Positions 20,771 to 31,377 are shown, numbered from the stretch's first letter. The stretch: DNA of 64,000 bases from Cladorrhinum sp. PSN259 (GCA_033725935.1 MU867078.1:124001-188000); one strand, 5' to 3'. Made by a program: numbers and translations. Notes: generated by a model from the letters alone, not told the origin.

Positions 20771-23313
20771 ATGGCCGCTGCCACTGTTCTCAGTCTGATC
20801 TCTGGTCGCCAGCCGGATTTGGCTCTTGTGGTATGTTCGCTTTCCTGGTAGAAACCCTGGTTCAATGCTAACTCTTCATCGTCTAGTCCGACGACGACTT
20901 TCCCTACGAGCAAGACATCATACGAAACCCCGGGAGCACCAAGCCGTGGCTCGCCTACATCGAATACAAACTCCAGCATGGAACGATCCGTGAGCAGGCA
21001 TTCATCATGGAGAGGGCGTGTATCCAGCTTCCCCGCTCATACAAGTTGTGGAAGATGTACCTGCGGTTCAGGACGAAGCATATTGAGAAGCTCAACGCCG
21101 CAATATTTGCCGAGGAGTACCGAAAAGTCAATGCGCTATTCGAACGAGCCTTGATCCTTCTCAACAAAATGCCACGGATATGGGAGATGTACCTCAAGTT
21201 CCTGATGCAGCAACCACTCGTCACACTTACACGGCGTACCTTTGACCGGGCGCTCCGAGCACTTCCGATCACGCAGCACAACAGGATATGGGCTATTTAC
21301 AGGCCGTTTGCCAACTCTGCTGAAGGATTGACTGCTGTCAAGATCTGGCGACGATACATGCAGGTTCACCCGGAGGATGCCGAGGACTTCATCGAACTGT
21401 TGGTGCAGGTTGGACTTTACACCGAGGCTATTAAGAAATATATCGACATTCTCAACAATCCTCGATTCACGAGCAAAAATAGCAAGGGGCATTACGAAAT
21501 GTGGAGCGAGATGGTGGATTTGCTAGTTGAGCATGCTGTCGACATTAAGACGGGACACGAGACGGGAATTGATGTTGAGCGCATTATTCGAAGCGGCATT
21601 GAGCGATTTGCGGATCAGCGAGGGAAGTTATGGTGCGGCTTGGCAACGTACTGGATCAGACGCGGTAGTTTCGAACGGGCGAGGGACGTTTTCGAGGAGG
21701 GCATCACAACGGTCATGACCGTCCGAGATTTTACCCTCATCTTCGATAACTACACCGAGTTTGAGGAGTCGATCATTTCAGCTCTCATGGAGATGGCTAC
21801 AAGTCGGGCAGAGCAGGGCGTGGTGGATGAGGTTGCTGATTTCGACCTGGATATTAGAATGATGCGGTTCGAGCACCTCATGGACCGGCGCCCATTCCTC
21901 CTGAATGATGTTTTGCTAAGGCAGAATCCGAACAACGTCACGGAGTGGGAGAAGCGTGTTGCGCTCTGGGGTGACAATAAAGAGCAAGTGGTTCAAACAT
22001 ATACAGATGCGATTGCTGCCATTAAGCCGAAGCAGGCTGTTGGCGCGTTCCATCAACTATGGGCCAACTATGCTAAATTTTACGAGCAAGGCGGGGATCT
22101 CCGCAATGCAAGGGTTATCATGGAGAGGGCAGTCAAGGTCCCCTTCAAGTCGGTTGCAGAGTTGGCAGATATGTGGATTGAGTGGGCTGAGCTCGAACTT
22201 CGGAACGAGAACTTTGACGAGGCTGTTAAGATTATGGCCAAGGCAGTTCAAGCACCGAAGAGATCGACGATTGATTATTTCGACGAAACGCTTTCGCCGC
22301 AGCAGCGAGTGCACAAGAGCTGGAAGTTGTGGAGCTTTTATGTTGACTTGGTGGAAAGCGTCAGCACCCTCGAGGAGACCAAGAAAGTCTACGAGAGGAT
22401 ATTTGAGCTTCGCATCGCAACGCCTCAAACGGTAGTCAACTACGCAAACATGCTTGAGGAGAGACATTACTACGAGGAGTCGTTCAAGATCTACGAGCGC
22501 GGCTTGGATCTTTTCAGCTACCCGGTCGCCTTTGAGCTCTGGAATTTGTATTTGACTAAAGCAGTCGACCGCAAGATCAGCATCGAGCGTCTGCGAGATC
22601 TGTTTGAGCAAGCAGTCGAAGACTGCCCACCTAAGTTCGCAAAGGTTATTTACCTCATGTACGGCAATCTTGAAGAGGAACGAGGGCTGGCCCGGCACGC
22701 CATGCGCATCTATGAGAGGGCCACGCGAGCCGTATCGGACGAGGACAGGGCAGATATGTTTAACTTCTATATCACCAAGTCTGCGTCCAATTTCGGCCTT
22801 CCCTCTACCCGCCCCATTTACGAGAGAGCCATTGCCGCGCTTCCAGACAACGAAGCACGCGACATGTGTCTCAAGTTTGCTGATATGGAGAAGCGCTTGG
22901 GTGAGATCGATCGCGCCAGAGCTATTTACGGACATGCCTCGCAGTTTTGCGATCCGAGAACGAATCCCGATTTCTGGAGCAAGTGGGAGCAGTTTGAGGT
23001 GCAGCATGGAAACGAGGACACCTTCAAGGAAATGCTGCGGATTAAGCGTAGCGTTCAGGCGCAGTATAATACTGATGTAAACTTTATTGCTTCGCAGGCG
23101 CTGGCGAGGGCTAGGCAGCAGCAGCAGATGCAGGACGGAGAGGAGGGAGAGGTTGATCAAGAGGTTGTGGATGCTATGGAGCAGTTGGAGAGACAAGCTA
23201 GGGCTCCAGCTGGGTTTGTTGCGTCTTCGGAAGGGATTAAGGGGAGTGTGCAGACAAGGGAGGCCGAGGTGGTCAATCCTGATGCGATTGATCTTGATGA
23301 TATGGACGAATGA
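20771..23313 (+). CDS. syf1: Pre-mRNA-splicing factor Syf1 (HAT-repeat protein)
   Basis: NineTeen Complex (Prp19-associated) splicing factor, human XAB2/SYF1, S. pombe Cwf3. Exons 20771-20830 and 20887-23313 join to 828 residues, the normal length. The 56-nt intron has GTATGT and TAG ends and lies between coding phases, so the frame continues as Ser-Asp-Asp-Asp-Phe-Pro-Tyr-Glu. The whole protein is a run of HAT (half-TPR) repeats, seen as recurring W-x2-Y/F and ARxIYERA-like motifs, for example RPFANSAEGL, RARAIYGHASQFCDP and FWSKWEQFEV near the C-terminus. The end is acidic (AIDLDDMDE), as in orthologues. It probably scaffolds other NTC proteins. Confidence 0.95.
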
Positions 23314-24048
23314 GATTGTTTTTTTGGTTCAGTTTATAGGGATTGGGTTTATTGGGAAAACCCAACATTTATTTCCCTCAGTTTGTGTATTTAGATTAGG
23401 GGCTGGTTTCCTTTGTTTACTCGCTTGGTCAGGGGAAAGAAAGGAGTGGGAATCTTTTTCATAACTTTGTCATTGTCCACTTTTCAGGCCCTACTACTCT
23501 GAACATCATCAACACAAGCAAAATTCCTGGAAATTTCTACTGGTGGAAAACGGGTGGGATAAAACTCAAATCTCTTTTTTCATATTTCCTTTGTCGTCTT
23601 CACATCTTTAACGTCATCTCAAAGCATCTCTTTCACTAGCTAGCATCATCTTCCTATTATTTTTATTTCCCAACCAACTTTCTGTTTTGTCTCCTTACTT
23701 GCACATGTATTATTTTAGTCGAACTCAGCAAACAGAGCTAAAACAGCCAGATTCACTTCGTTTCTATTCTGAATTTCCGGCGAAGCAATTCGCCTGTCTA
23801 ACACTCCTTCTCCTCCGACAAGCCTATCTCTCTTTACTTACCAACGCTCCCGTTACCCCTTCTTCTTCTTTCTCTCCTGCTACTTTTGGCCATCTATCTC
23901 CACCGCTTTCCTCCTCCCTTTCTTAGGCTTTCAAAAATCTCAAACATAACCCCAACCCCAACTTCTTTCTACCCAATACCCAGCCAAACCACATAACAAC
24001 CGAGCCAAAAAAAGAATATGATCCACTCAAAAACCCCCAAAAAAAAAA
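23314..24048. other. Intergenic region downstream of SYF1
   Basis: Pyrimidine-rich, low-complexity DNA leading into a C5-A10 run at the left border of the inverted-repeat element. No gene seen. Confidence 0.5.
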
Positions 24049-24097
24049 GAGAGCGTCGATTCACACCGTAGTAGTCTTCGTCGTCCCATACCGTAGT
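24049..24097 (+). repeat. Left terminal inverted repeat
   Basis: It is 49 bp and matches the reverse complement of 25132-25177 except for an inserted TAG in the middle. Confidence 0.85.
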
Positions 24098-24148
24098 CCA
24101 CACATAGAACCCTAACCCTCCCAAAAAATCTACATCCACTGCAATTGA

Positions 24149-25031
24149 ACAATATACCGAAAACGCTCCAAACGCTCAATACAGCCCGCACAGACGTTTT
24201 ACAGCCACAATACACCTTTGTCTCCAAACCTTCCTTTAAACTGCCCACACACCTACTTTACAGCCACAACCAACCTTTTCCCACACAACCAAACCTCCCA
24301 ATTCCAACAACATCGCCAAAAACCTCATTTCCGGTGCCGCAAACGATTGGAATCAATTGCGCGCGCAATAGCCGGTAAGTTCAATTCTCCACTGCGATTA
24401 CAGGGACTAACCGCATCTAGAACCCCACTTCGTTAGCGGCGACTTTACCGACGACCTGCAGCTTTCCGATGCCAGCGATAATCCCGATAACGGCACTATT
24501 GCCCCGCTTTCCAACCCTCCGGTAGGCCACAGGCTTCTCACCACCCACTACGACACCCTGGAAGCGCTGGAGGAAGACCTGAATGAGTGGGCCGCTCAGG
24601 CGCTCTTTAGTATCAACAGAATTCGAAGCAATAACAAGATCAACGGCTTCGGTTATACCAACTACGTTTACGGCTGCTTCCGCGGGAGTAATGCCGGCAA
24701 CCGTCACGTAGGACTGCTAAGGCACCTAGAGGTTCACAGGCAGGGAGAGGTAGGAATAGGGGCACTGGCAGGGGGCGTAGTAGCCGTAGTAGGCGTAGTG
24801 GGCGTGGTGGTCGTAGTGGTCGTGGTGGTCGTGGTGGTTCAGGGGCCGTTGTATAAAGCGGTATGGAATAGGGGGCGCGTTTTAAACCGCAAAAAAGGGC
24901 TGCGTGGATTTTATTGCAGAAATGGAAGAATTGGCCACTTCAAAGATATAGACGATATTATACAAATTGATGATTTTTCACTACGTTATTGCACTGCGTT
25001 ATTGATATTGATATTATTGACGGGACTGTAA
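24149..25031 (+). pseudogene. FAR1-like DNA-binding remnant of a MULE transposase
   Basis: An open frame from 24421 to the TAA at 25029-25031 can be joined to an upstream open stretch (24149-24374) through a credible 46-nt intron, GTAAGT...CTAAC...TAG (24375-24420). The first stretch has no ATG, so the product is unproven or 5'-truncated. The central part (LNEWAAQ, then INRIRSNNKINGFG, then VYGCFRGS) follows the pattern of FAR1-like DNA-binding domains in fungal Mutator-like transposases (WA..GF..I.RSN...F.C.RG). This is memory-based family recognition, not a search. Downstream the frame enters a GGT/CGT tandem repeat coding Val/Gly; another frame there reads Arg-Gly-Gly. No catalytic domain follows. 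Confidence 0.45.
24778..24840 (+). repeat. Imperfect GTAGTnGGC/GTGGTCGTG triplet minisatellite
   Basis: Tandem CGT/GGT/AGT triplets inside the inverted-repeat element. One frame codes RGG/RSG-like units, another Val/Gly. Confidence 0.75.
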
Positions 25032-25131
25032 TTTTAACGGTTGTGTGCAACGGACTTTGTTATTCTGGAAAACGCCGTATTAAAGTGGGACTTTTGGAGA
25101 AAAGGTACATTGATGCGGGGTCTTGGAGGTC

Positions 25132-25177
25132 ACTACGGTATGGGACGACGAAGACTACGGTGTGAATCGACGCTCTC
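25132..25177 (-). repeat. Right terminal inverted repeat
   Basis: It is 46 bp, the inverted partner of 24049-24097. Confidence 0.85.
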
Positions 25178-25185
25178 AAAAAAAA

Positions 25186-25189
25186 CCCC

Positions 25190-25220
<31 letters not shown>
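25186..25220 (+). repeat. C25-A10 homopolymer block
   Basis: Twenty-five C then ten A directly beside the right end of the inverted-repeat element. Length may not be exact, as homopolymers are error-prone. Confidence 0.7.
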
Positions 25221-25221
<1 letters not shown>

Positions 25222-25246
25222 GAAAACCGCAAAATTTAAGTTGAGA

Positions 25247-25347
25247 CTCGGATACCGGGAGTCGAACCCGGGGCTGTTGAGAGAAAACATTTCACTTGTT
25301 TTGAAGAAAAGTGAGAGTCAACGATGTTACCGCTACACCATACCCGA
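25247..25347 (-). tRNA. tRNA-Glu(CTC) with an intron
   Basis: Minus-strand gene. The acceptor stem pairs TCGGGTA at the 5' end with TATCCGA at the 3' end (one G-T pair). The D arm holds the A box (TGGTGTAGCGG); the T arm is CCGGG-TTCGACT-CCCGG. The anticodon stem pairs GTTGA with TCAAC around a loop with anticodon CTC. Between position 37 and the 3' half of the loop sits an intron of roughly 28-30 nt, removed by the Sen complex. A long T-run downstream on this strand can stop Pol III. No CCA is encoded, as expected. Confidence 0.88.
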
Positions 25348-26188
25348 TTTGAGTTCCAAGGGAGGGAATGGTTTCCGATTGAGGATATTGATGTTGTGTT
25401 TGAAAAGATGCTTATATAAATGATGTTTCCAGCCGACCCATTACATATATAGGGAAAAAAAAGTGTGTTGTGTAGACAACTTTGGTATTTTCGATAGAGG
25501 CAGATATCATAACATGGATGGCTCTTGGCAGATTGTATCAAGTTTAGTTCACTTTACAAGGTAAAGAATAAACCTTTGTACTTGAATGGGAGATATCTCG
25601 AAGAGAATGGGTGTCGTGTTATGAGGCGGAATCGCAGGTTGTGGTGTACGAGGTGTGCACAAATTTTGAAATGCTTCAATAAATGAAGGGAACATTATAT
25701 GTTCCAGATAGTGATACAGTTGATGATTCTTCATATTGCAAATTAAAGTATTGGCATCAATTCTCAGGTGAGACAGAAAACTCGCAGTTGTAAGTGCTCG
25801 TGGTGTTGCAGGCAGAAAAAGGAGTTATGATTTAGTCCGAAGGCAAATTCTTTTTATTTTTTCCCTTGCGAAAAAAAACACGCACTGCAGAGAGATGAAC
25901 CCATGAGAACTCATCGCTTGAAGAAGAGCAAAGTCATCATTTCATTCAACCTAAAACTTCCTTCTCCCTATCATACCTCTTCGCCCACCAGACTTATTCG
26001 CTACACTTTGCGGTTCTCCCCCTATACCTGTCCGACATGCCATGCGGATGTTTAATTCAATTTGCCACATTTTCCAAATAATCATTAAAATCCCTTGAAT
26101 AAAAGAAATTCAATCAACGCCCAATAATAACCCCCTTCTTGCCATCATTTGCGATAAAACCCCACAGCGTCGACGGCACCGTCATCTC
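25348..26188. other. Intergenic region
   Basis: AT-rich DNA between tRNA-Glu and the small conserved gene. No supported gene. Confidence 0.5.
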
Positions 26189-26676
26189 CTAATTCTGATT
26201 ATACGACGGCTTCTTGAACACGTCCGTGTATCCCTTCTCGGCGTGCTTCTCGTGAAACTTGGCAGCGTAGTTGTTGTCCACATGCCCGTCGCGGGAGCCG
26301 GGGACGGCGTAGATTGATCCCTTGCGCTTTTGGAAGCGGGAGGGGGGAACTTTGCTTGCGTCTGTATATCATAGTTTAACACATGTACACGTAGTTGGGT
26401 TCTAGATAAGTCAGTCTAAGGAAGGAGACATACCCCACTCATCACTATTTCGCCTGTCTCTGGACATGCCGGCAGCAATAGTAGTCCCAGAGGTGGCAGT
26501 GGTGGAGGTCGGGGCAAAATTGTCGAGCGCAGGGCTTGGAGGGGACTGGTTCTGGTCTCGAGGTGGAGGGCTGCCGGCGTCGCTGGCTACGGAGGCTTTC
26601 CTGGTGTCTTTTTAGGGTCAGCAATGTGATAAGGGTAATAGTGAAGGTTGCAGCAGCCGGAATACGAACCCGACAT
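26189..26676 (-). CDS. Small conserved fungal protein of unknown function
   Basis: Three exons on the minus strand: 26676-26670 (7 nt), 26607-26434 and 26361-26189, giving 117 residues. Introns are GTTCGT...AAG with a GCTGAC branch point (62 nt) and GTATGT...CAG (72 nt); all junction phases agree. The N-terminal half (MSDTRKASVASDAGSP...) is Ser/Thr/Pro-rich and probably disordered. The C-terminal part contains a block I recognise in many filamentous fungi: SKVPPSRFQKRKGSIYA, then PGSRDGHVDNNYAAKFHEK. No function is known to me. There is no signal peptide or membrane segment. If the 7-nt exon is wrong, translation could begin at 26467 (MSRDRRNSDEW), giving 68 residues. Confidence 0.75.
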
Positions 26677-28485
26677 TCTGTTTGTTGTGTGTTATTGTCG
26701 AGAGGTGTGTGCACGTTGCTCAAAGTCTTCCTTTGGTTGATGGGTGTGGTAGAGGTTTGATAATACAATCTCTCCTCTTTTGCCTGAGGGGATGGATATT
26801 CAGTCTTAGCAATTAGGAAAAGTGTTAAACAATCTGGTTCTTATATGTGAACACGATAGGATGATGTAGGTGTTCCAGGGAAAAGTATCAAAAGAAGCGG
26901 TCAAAGTGTTCCAGATTTTTAAAGGGTCTAGAACTCCGGATGGGAAGGAAAAAGAAATGACGACCAAGGGAGGAATTGGCAGGGTTTATATCCTTTCTTG
27001 AATGTGAGGAAAGGCATGAAGGTACGTAGCTTTGGGGTGTCCCGCCGGTTTGCTCAAAGCTGTCTGAAATAGGAAGGGAAAGATCGGGAGAGGTGGAAGT
27101 TGTGATCCAGATTGTGCAGTGGGGGGAGGGAGAAGGCGGAAAGTCCTTTCCTCCTTTCTTTGTTACTGCTTTTGCTTTCCCCTCATCAACCCAAACTTCA
27201 TCCCATCCTTTTGCCTCCTCAACGCCCACCCGTGCCCCCATTCTGTTACCCCTCCACCACCACCATTACCACCTACCTTAGATATTGACCTGTTCACACC
27301 CACCGTGGCCAACATACATCTGCAATCTGATGTGATGGATAAACAACCAATATCATGCAAATCTCTGATGCAATGATCCATCAATGTCAATCACACGCCC
27401 CAGCATCTAGATGCTCCCAACAGACAATGAGGCCGGCCGTTATGGTGGGTTTTTGCGGCTTAACGTCGTGTAAGTCAAAGGGTCATCTTGGCATTTACAA
27501 AAGTGATGAAGCCTGAGGCTGTGCAAAACGCCATGCAGCTTTATCAGTTGTGATCAACGGATCATCGTCTGTGTGAAGTTGTTGAAAGAGAGCTTGGGGC
27601 GCCTGACGTCATGCAGGTGCCGAAGCTTCTGGCCATTGATATCTGATCACCACCCTCATCATATGGTCATCATCGAATTAGGTTTCATCCCATCTCTCAA
27701 ACAACATACGATACTAACCCACAGCTTCCGAATCTCAAGACGAATGGATTTCCTACAGTAGTATGGCTAATTCTGCAGTGTCCCCTATCCGGTACCTCTG
27801 ACCACCGGTATATCTGGTTTTGTGTAGCCATACAGCATCTGCCGTTGTCTGGCCTTTTTGGAGGCCTCAACTTATTTGTAACTTTGTAACTATAAGCATG
27901 CTACCTGCAAGCAAAGTTGTGATGGAGGGGTTGTGTTGCAGATGCAATATTCTGCAGAAACCGCATTCTTGAAAGCAACGATAGCTTCATGCCAAGACTC
28001 CCGTGGCTCGGTGGACGAAAATAACAGTCCAATGAAGCAGCATTCCCTCATGCCAACTGTACGACTGTCGTCGATGCTTGTTCCCTCCCGGTGCTCGAGT
28101 GTAAAATCTCCTTTCTGGAACCTTTAGTTGTATGTGAGTCGGCCGGCAACGCCGGAGAAGGTTTCACCTCCAAGAGGAGGATGCATTATGAGATGGTCAC
28201 AAGATCGGGAATTTTTACCCAAACATCACAATGGGAGAGAAAGGAAAGTGATGGCGTGATGGGTTTTGAGAATGGTAATTGTTTGATGAGGACATCGAGA
28301 GGTTCGAGGTCCTCAAACAAATGCCGTGTTGCATTGTGAGGTGTTCGCTGGGTACAGCTACTCCGACCTCGCGATTTGATCGAAAGTAAAATTGATAAAA
28401 CAACGAAAAATAAATACATCGATCTAAGAGTGTTAACAGAAAACGCAGAGCATCAGATGAGGTTGAACAAAAAATCAAAAGTTGA
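26677..28485. other. Intergenic region
   Basis: About 1.8 kb with no supported gene; short frames here lack any family pattern. It includes the promoter of the small conserved gene. Confidence 0.5.
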
Positions 28486-28570
28486 AGGTCGTGCCCGGGT
28501 TCGAACCGGGGTTATCAGAATGTTTGATGTAAATCAAAATCTGAAGTGATAACCACTACACTACACAACC
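28486..28570 (-). tRNA. tRNA-Gln(TTG) with an intron
   Basis: Minus-strand gene. The acceptor stem pairs GGTTGTG with CACGACC (one T-G pair). The D region TAGTGTAGTGGTTATCAC and T arm CCCGG-TTCGAAC-CCGGG are nearly the same as yeast tRNA-Gln(TTG). The anticodon stem is TCAGA/TCTGA, anticodon TTG, with a 13-nt intron after position 37. The span includes the discriminator base at 28486. CCA is not encoded. Confidence 0.9.
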
Positions 28571-29136
28571 TTACATGTCATCTGGTGTCAGATCTTAGTC
28601 TCAAGTAGCATTGGCATGCGTTGAACCGTTGGAAAGACAAGCCACATTCCAAATCACGACGGCAAAATCCCCTCCAGTTCAAGATTTACGGAAGCTTAGG
28701 GTGGTACATTTGCTTTCTAGATCGTGTCGCCTAACAATATGCTTGCAGGGCCCAATTGGCGTTGTGAATTTCGCACTCGCTCTCAACCGATTCACAAAGC
28801 TCTCCGGAACTTCACAGTGACAATTGCAGTTTTTCCAATGGGTTTTCAATGAAGGGGAAGTTCCTATTCTTCCCAAATCCACGCTTCCCAATGCTAAGAC
28901 TGAACCTTTTAGTTTCCTTTGTCGTAGCAATAGGGCGCATTGCGTGAGAGCGGGGGCGGGGTAGCTTTTCTTATCGCCGGAAGGTGGTGATGCGGGGGAA
29001 AGGGAGAACACCGGGGCCGGCCCGGCATCTGAAGTGGATCATAGAGGGAATGGCGTCAGCGCTGTGCCGAAGCGACTCATACCTTTTGACTTTCTGGAGA
29101 GAAAACTCATAGAAGAGAAAAGATAATAGACAAGTA
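28571..29136. other. Intergenic region
   Basis: Upstream of tRNA-Gln and of the dehydrogenase gene. No supported gene. Confidence 0.5.
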
Positions 29137-30248
29137 ATGTTCTCTGCTGCAAGACTGAGAATCCAGACGGCATCTCATTTCATCACGAATCCCAAATTCA
29201 ACTTCAACCCCTCACTTTCACCCCGCCTCCTCGCCAGAGCATACTTCCAAACCAGAAACATGTCCTCCGCAGCAGCCAAACGCCTTGAAGGCAAAACCGT
29301 CCTCGTCACCGGCGCTTCATCCGGCATCGGCAGAAGCACCGCCCTTGAGTTTGCTCGCACCGCTCCCAAGAACAACTTAAAGATCATCATCACTGCTCGC
29401 AGAATCGACTCTCTCAAGGAGCTCGCTTCTGAAATCGAGGCCGAGACAAACGGAGGCGTCAAGGTCTTTCCAGTCCAACTCGACATCTCAGACCCGGCTC
29501 AGGTCAAGTCTTTTGTTCCTAACCTGCCGGAAGAATGGAGAGACATCCATGTTCTCGTAAACAATGCGTAAGTTCTCCCCATTGCCCTCCCCCTTTAACA
29601 ATCTGACTAACAGTGTGAAAGCGGCCTGGTCCGTGGTCTCGCCAAGGCCCCTGAAATCGCCGACGAGGACATCAGCATCATGTTCAATACCAACGTCACT
29701 GGTCTGATCAACATGACCCAGGCCATCCTTCCCATCTTCAAGGCCCGCGGAACTCAGGGTGGCTCAGGCGATATCATCAACATCGGTTCCATTGCTGGTC
29801 GGGAACCATATGCCGGAGGAAGCATTTACTGCGCTACCAAGGCTGCTGTCCGCAGCTTTACTGATGCGTTGAGGAAGGAGTTGATTGCTACGAGGATCAG
29901 GGTCATGGAGGTTGATCCTGGTCAGGTCGAGACTGAGTTTAGCGTTGTGAGGTTTTATGGCGATAAGGCTAAGGCTGATGCCGTTTATGAGTGAGCACAA
30001 CCTTAAAACTGAGAGTTGAGATAAAACGCTGACAAAGTGAAATAGGGGAGTTGACCCGTTAACTCCGGATGATATTGCCGAGGTCGTGGTGTTTGTTGCT
30101 ACTAGACGGGAGAATGTTGTCGTTGCTGATACGCTTATTTACCCTAGCCATCAGGTATGTTCATACACTGGCAAATAACCAGAAGCAAAAGGGTCTCGCT
30201 GACATTCTTTTACAGGCCGGTGCGGGTGTTATGCATCGCAAGGCATAG
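29137..30248 (+). CDS. NADP-dependent short-chain dehydrogenase/reductase (YMR226C-like)
   Basis: Classical SDR. Exons 29137-29567, 29622-29990, 30046-30154 and 30216-30248 join to 313 residues. Introns are GTAAGT...AAG, GTGAGC...TAG and GTATGT...CAG. The cofactor motif is TGASSGIG (residues about 58-65), then NNAG, and the active site Ser with YCATK (YxxxK). The order and sequence (VLVTGASSGIG, ARR after beta-2, DPGQVETEFS, TLIYPSHQ) match yeast YMR226C and bacterial YdfG, 3-hydroxy acid dehydrogenases that oxidise L-allo-threonine and related substrates. ARR after beta-2 suggests NADP. Residues 1-41 are Arg-rich with no acidic residue and resemble a mitochondrial presequence; a second in-frame ATG at 29260 (MSSAAAKRLEGK) would give the usual cytosolic form. 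Confidence 0.9.
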
Positions 30249-30665
30249 GCATCTTTCACAGAAAAGAGGAGAGTTCAAGTTGACGACGAAGGTAGGTTCG
30301 TGCATAGATTACTTTAGACAGCAAGCCCGCGAATGCAATAACAGTATATATTCCCAAATATAAAGGAGCCCTTGGATTGCCCACTCTAGTCTGCGAGTCT
30401 ATGGCTTCCATAAGCCTTCTTGAGAGGTACAATTTCAAAGAAGGTATCTGGGGTTAATTTGAGCTCTTTCAACAGGAACAAGAAAGCACTGGAGCATAAT
30501 ACTTACTTAATACGTACTCGGATTACATTTCTATAACCTCAACGTTTGAAGAGCCTGCTCTCGGGTTTTTATTGCCCCCCCCCCCCCCCCCCAACTGCAT
30601 CAAAACTCCAAGTCTCAAGAAGTTTCACCATATCCATATAAACCCTCTTGCAAAGGAAAACAATC
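30249..30665. other. Intergenic region upstream of the 5S gene
   Basis: No gene seen. It contains a C15 run near 30577-30592 and a TATA-like motif at 30637-30640, 29 bp before the 5S start. Confidence 0.5.
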
Positions 30666-30785
30666 ACATACGACCATACCCTCAAGAAAACTCGGCATCC
30701 CGTCCGCTCTGCCCTAGATAAGCTTGAAGAGGGCCAGGCCAGTACTCAGGTGGGTGACCACTGGGGAATCCCTGGTGTTGTATGT
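30666..30785 (+). rRNA. 5S ribosomal RNA, copy 1 (dispersed)
   Basis: A 120-nt match to fungal 5S rRNA: it starts ACATACGACCATA and ends GTTGTATGT, so the terminal helix ACATAC/GTATGT pairs. The conserved internal control region is present (AAGCTTGAAG..., AGTACTCAGGTGGGTGACCA). Helix II strands (CCCT.CAAG and CTTG..AGGG) pair. A T7 run right after the end is a Pol III terminator. TATA-like DNA lies at -29, as in other filamentous fungi with dispersed 5S genes. It is about 97% identical to the copy at 57496-57614. Confidence 0.9.
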
Positions 30786-30857
30786 ATTTTTTTGGTGGAG
30801 TTTTATTTTTATTCATGTCCATTTTCTTGGATTTTGACTCCATCGCCAAGTCTTGGC
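30786..30857 (+). repeat. 3' flank shared with the second 5S copy
   Basis: The 72 nt following 5S copy 1 are nearly identical to 57615-57686 after copy 2, including GGTGGAGTTTTA and TTGGATTTTGACTCCATCGC. Similarity stops at TCTTGGC. Confidence 0.85.
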
Positions 30858-31377
30858 ACTAGCCCCCTTTTTGGCGGCCACCTTGACAACATGAACCGCA
30901 CAATAATAAATCGAAAAATATTTGGAATTATACTTTCCGAAAGACAGTTCGTCTATTTTGTTCTTCGTTTTTTTTCTTGTGTAACATTTATGGTCCTTTC
31001 ACTTTCCCTTTGTTGGCAAAGTAACGAAGGATATTGAGGCTGTGAGGTGTAATTCTGTCTAATAAACAGATGATGAATTGATATTGACAAAAGGAGTGTA
31101 AGTGTATTACACAGCCTGCATGTATATACAGTTGGAAGCCGAAGAAAAAAGAAAGAGAAAGAGAGCAAGCTATGATACAAAGAGAGAGAAAAAATAAGAA
31201 AAAACCATCAAGAGATATGTGCAATAGCCACCGCGGGCCCGGGACACCACTGGTAGTGCCGTCCAGCGTCAAACCGCGCCTTGAAATTCCGTCATCCGAT
31301 CAACTCCAACTCTTTCACTTTGTTTTTGCTTTCCTCACTCCTCTCAGCCCAGCGAAATGTCGTATCCAACCGGCCCT
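30858..31377. other. Intergenic region downstream of 5S copy 1
   Basis: AT-rich with a purine tract near 31140-31205. It includes the 3' end of the Egh16-like gene. No gene seen. Confidence 0.5.

Larger units (their letters stand above)
24049..25177. mobile_element. Mutator-like (MULE) type DNA element with long terminal inverted repeats
   Basis: The two ends are inverted copies: 24049-24097 and 25132-25177 match almost base for base, with one 3-base insertion (TAG) in the left copy. Both start GAGAGCGTCG read inward. The enclosed 1.03 kb carries an open frame resembling the FAR1-like N-terminus of fungal Mutator-like transposases, so MULE origin is inferred. No DDE catalytic domain is present, so it should be non-autonomous. 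The left border is a C5-A10 run and the right border an A8-C25-A10 run; a poly-A target duplication is possible but cannot be proved in such sequence. Confidence 0.7.

Noticed and set aside
22057..23196. A 379-codon frame antisense to SYF1
   Set aside because: Shadow of the SYF1 coding frame; leucine-rich translation follows from the codon use of the opposite strand.
24105..24118. Two CCCTAA telomere-like units
   Set aside because: Only two units, inside the inverted-repeat element; no array.
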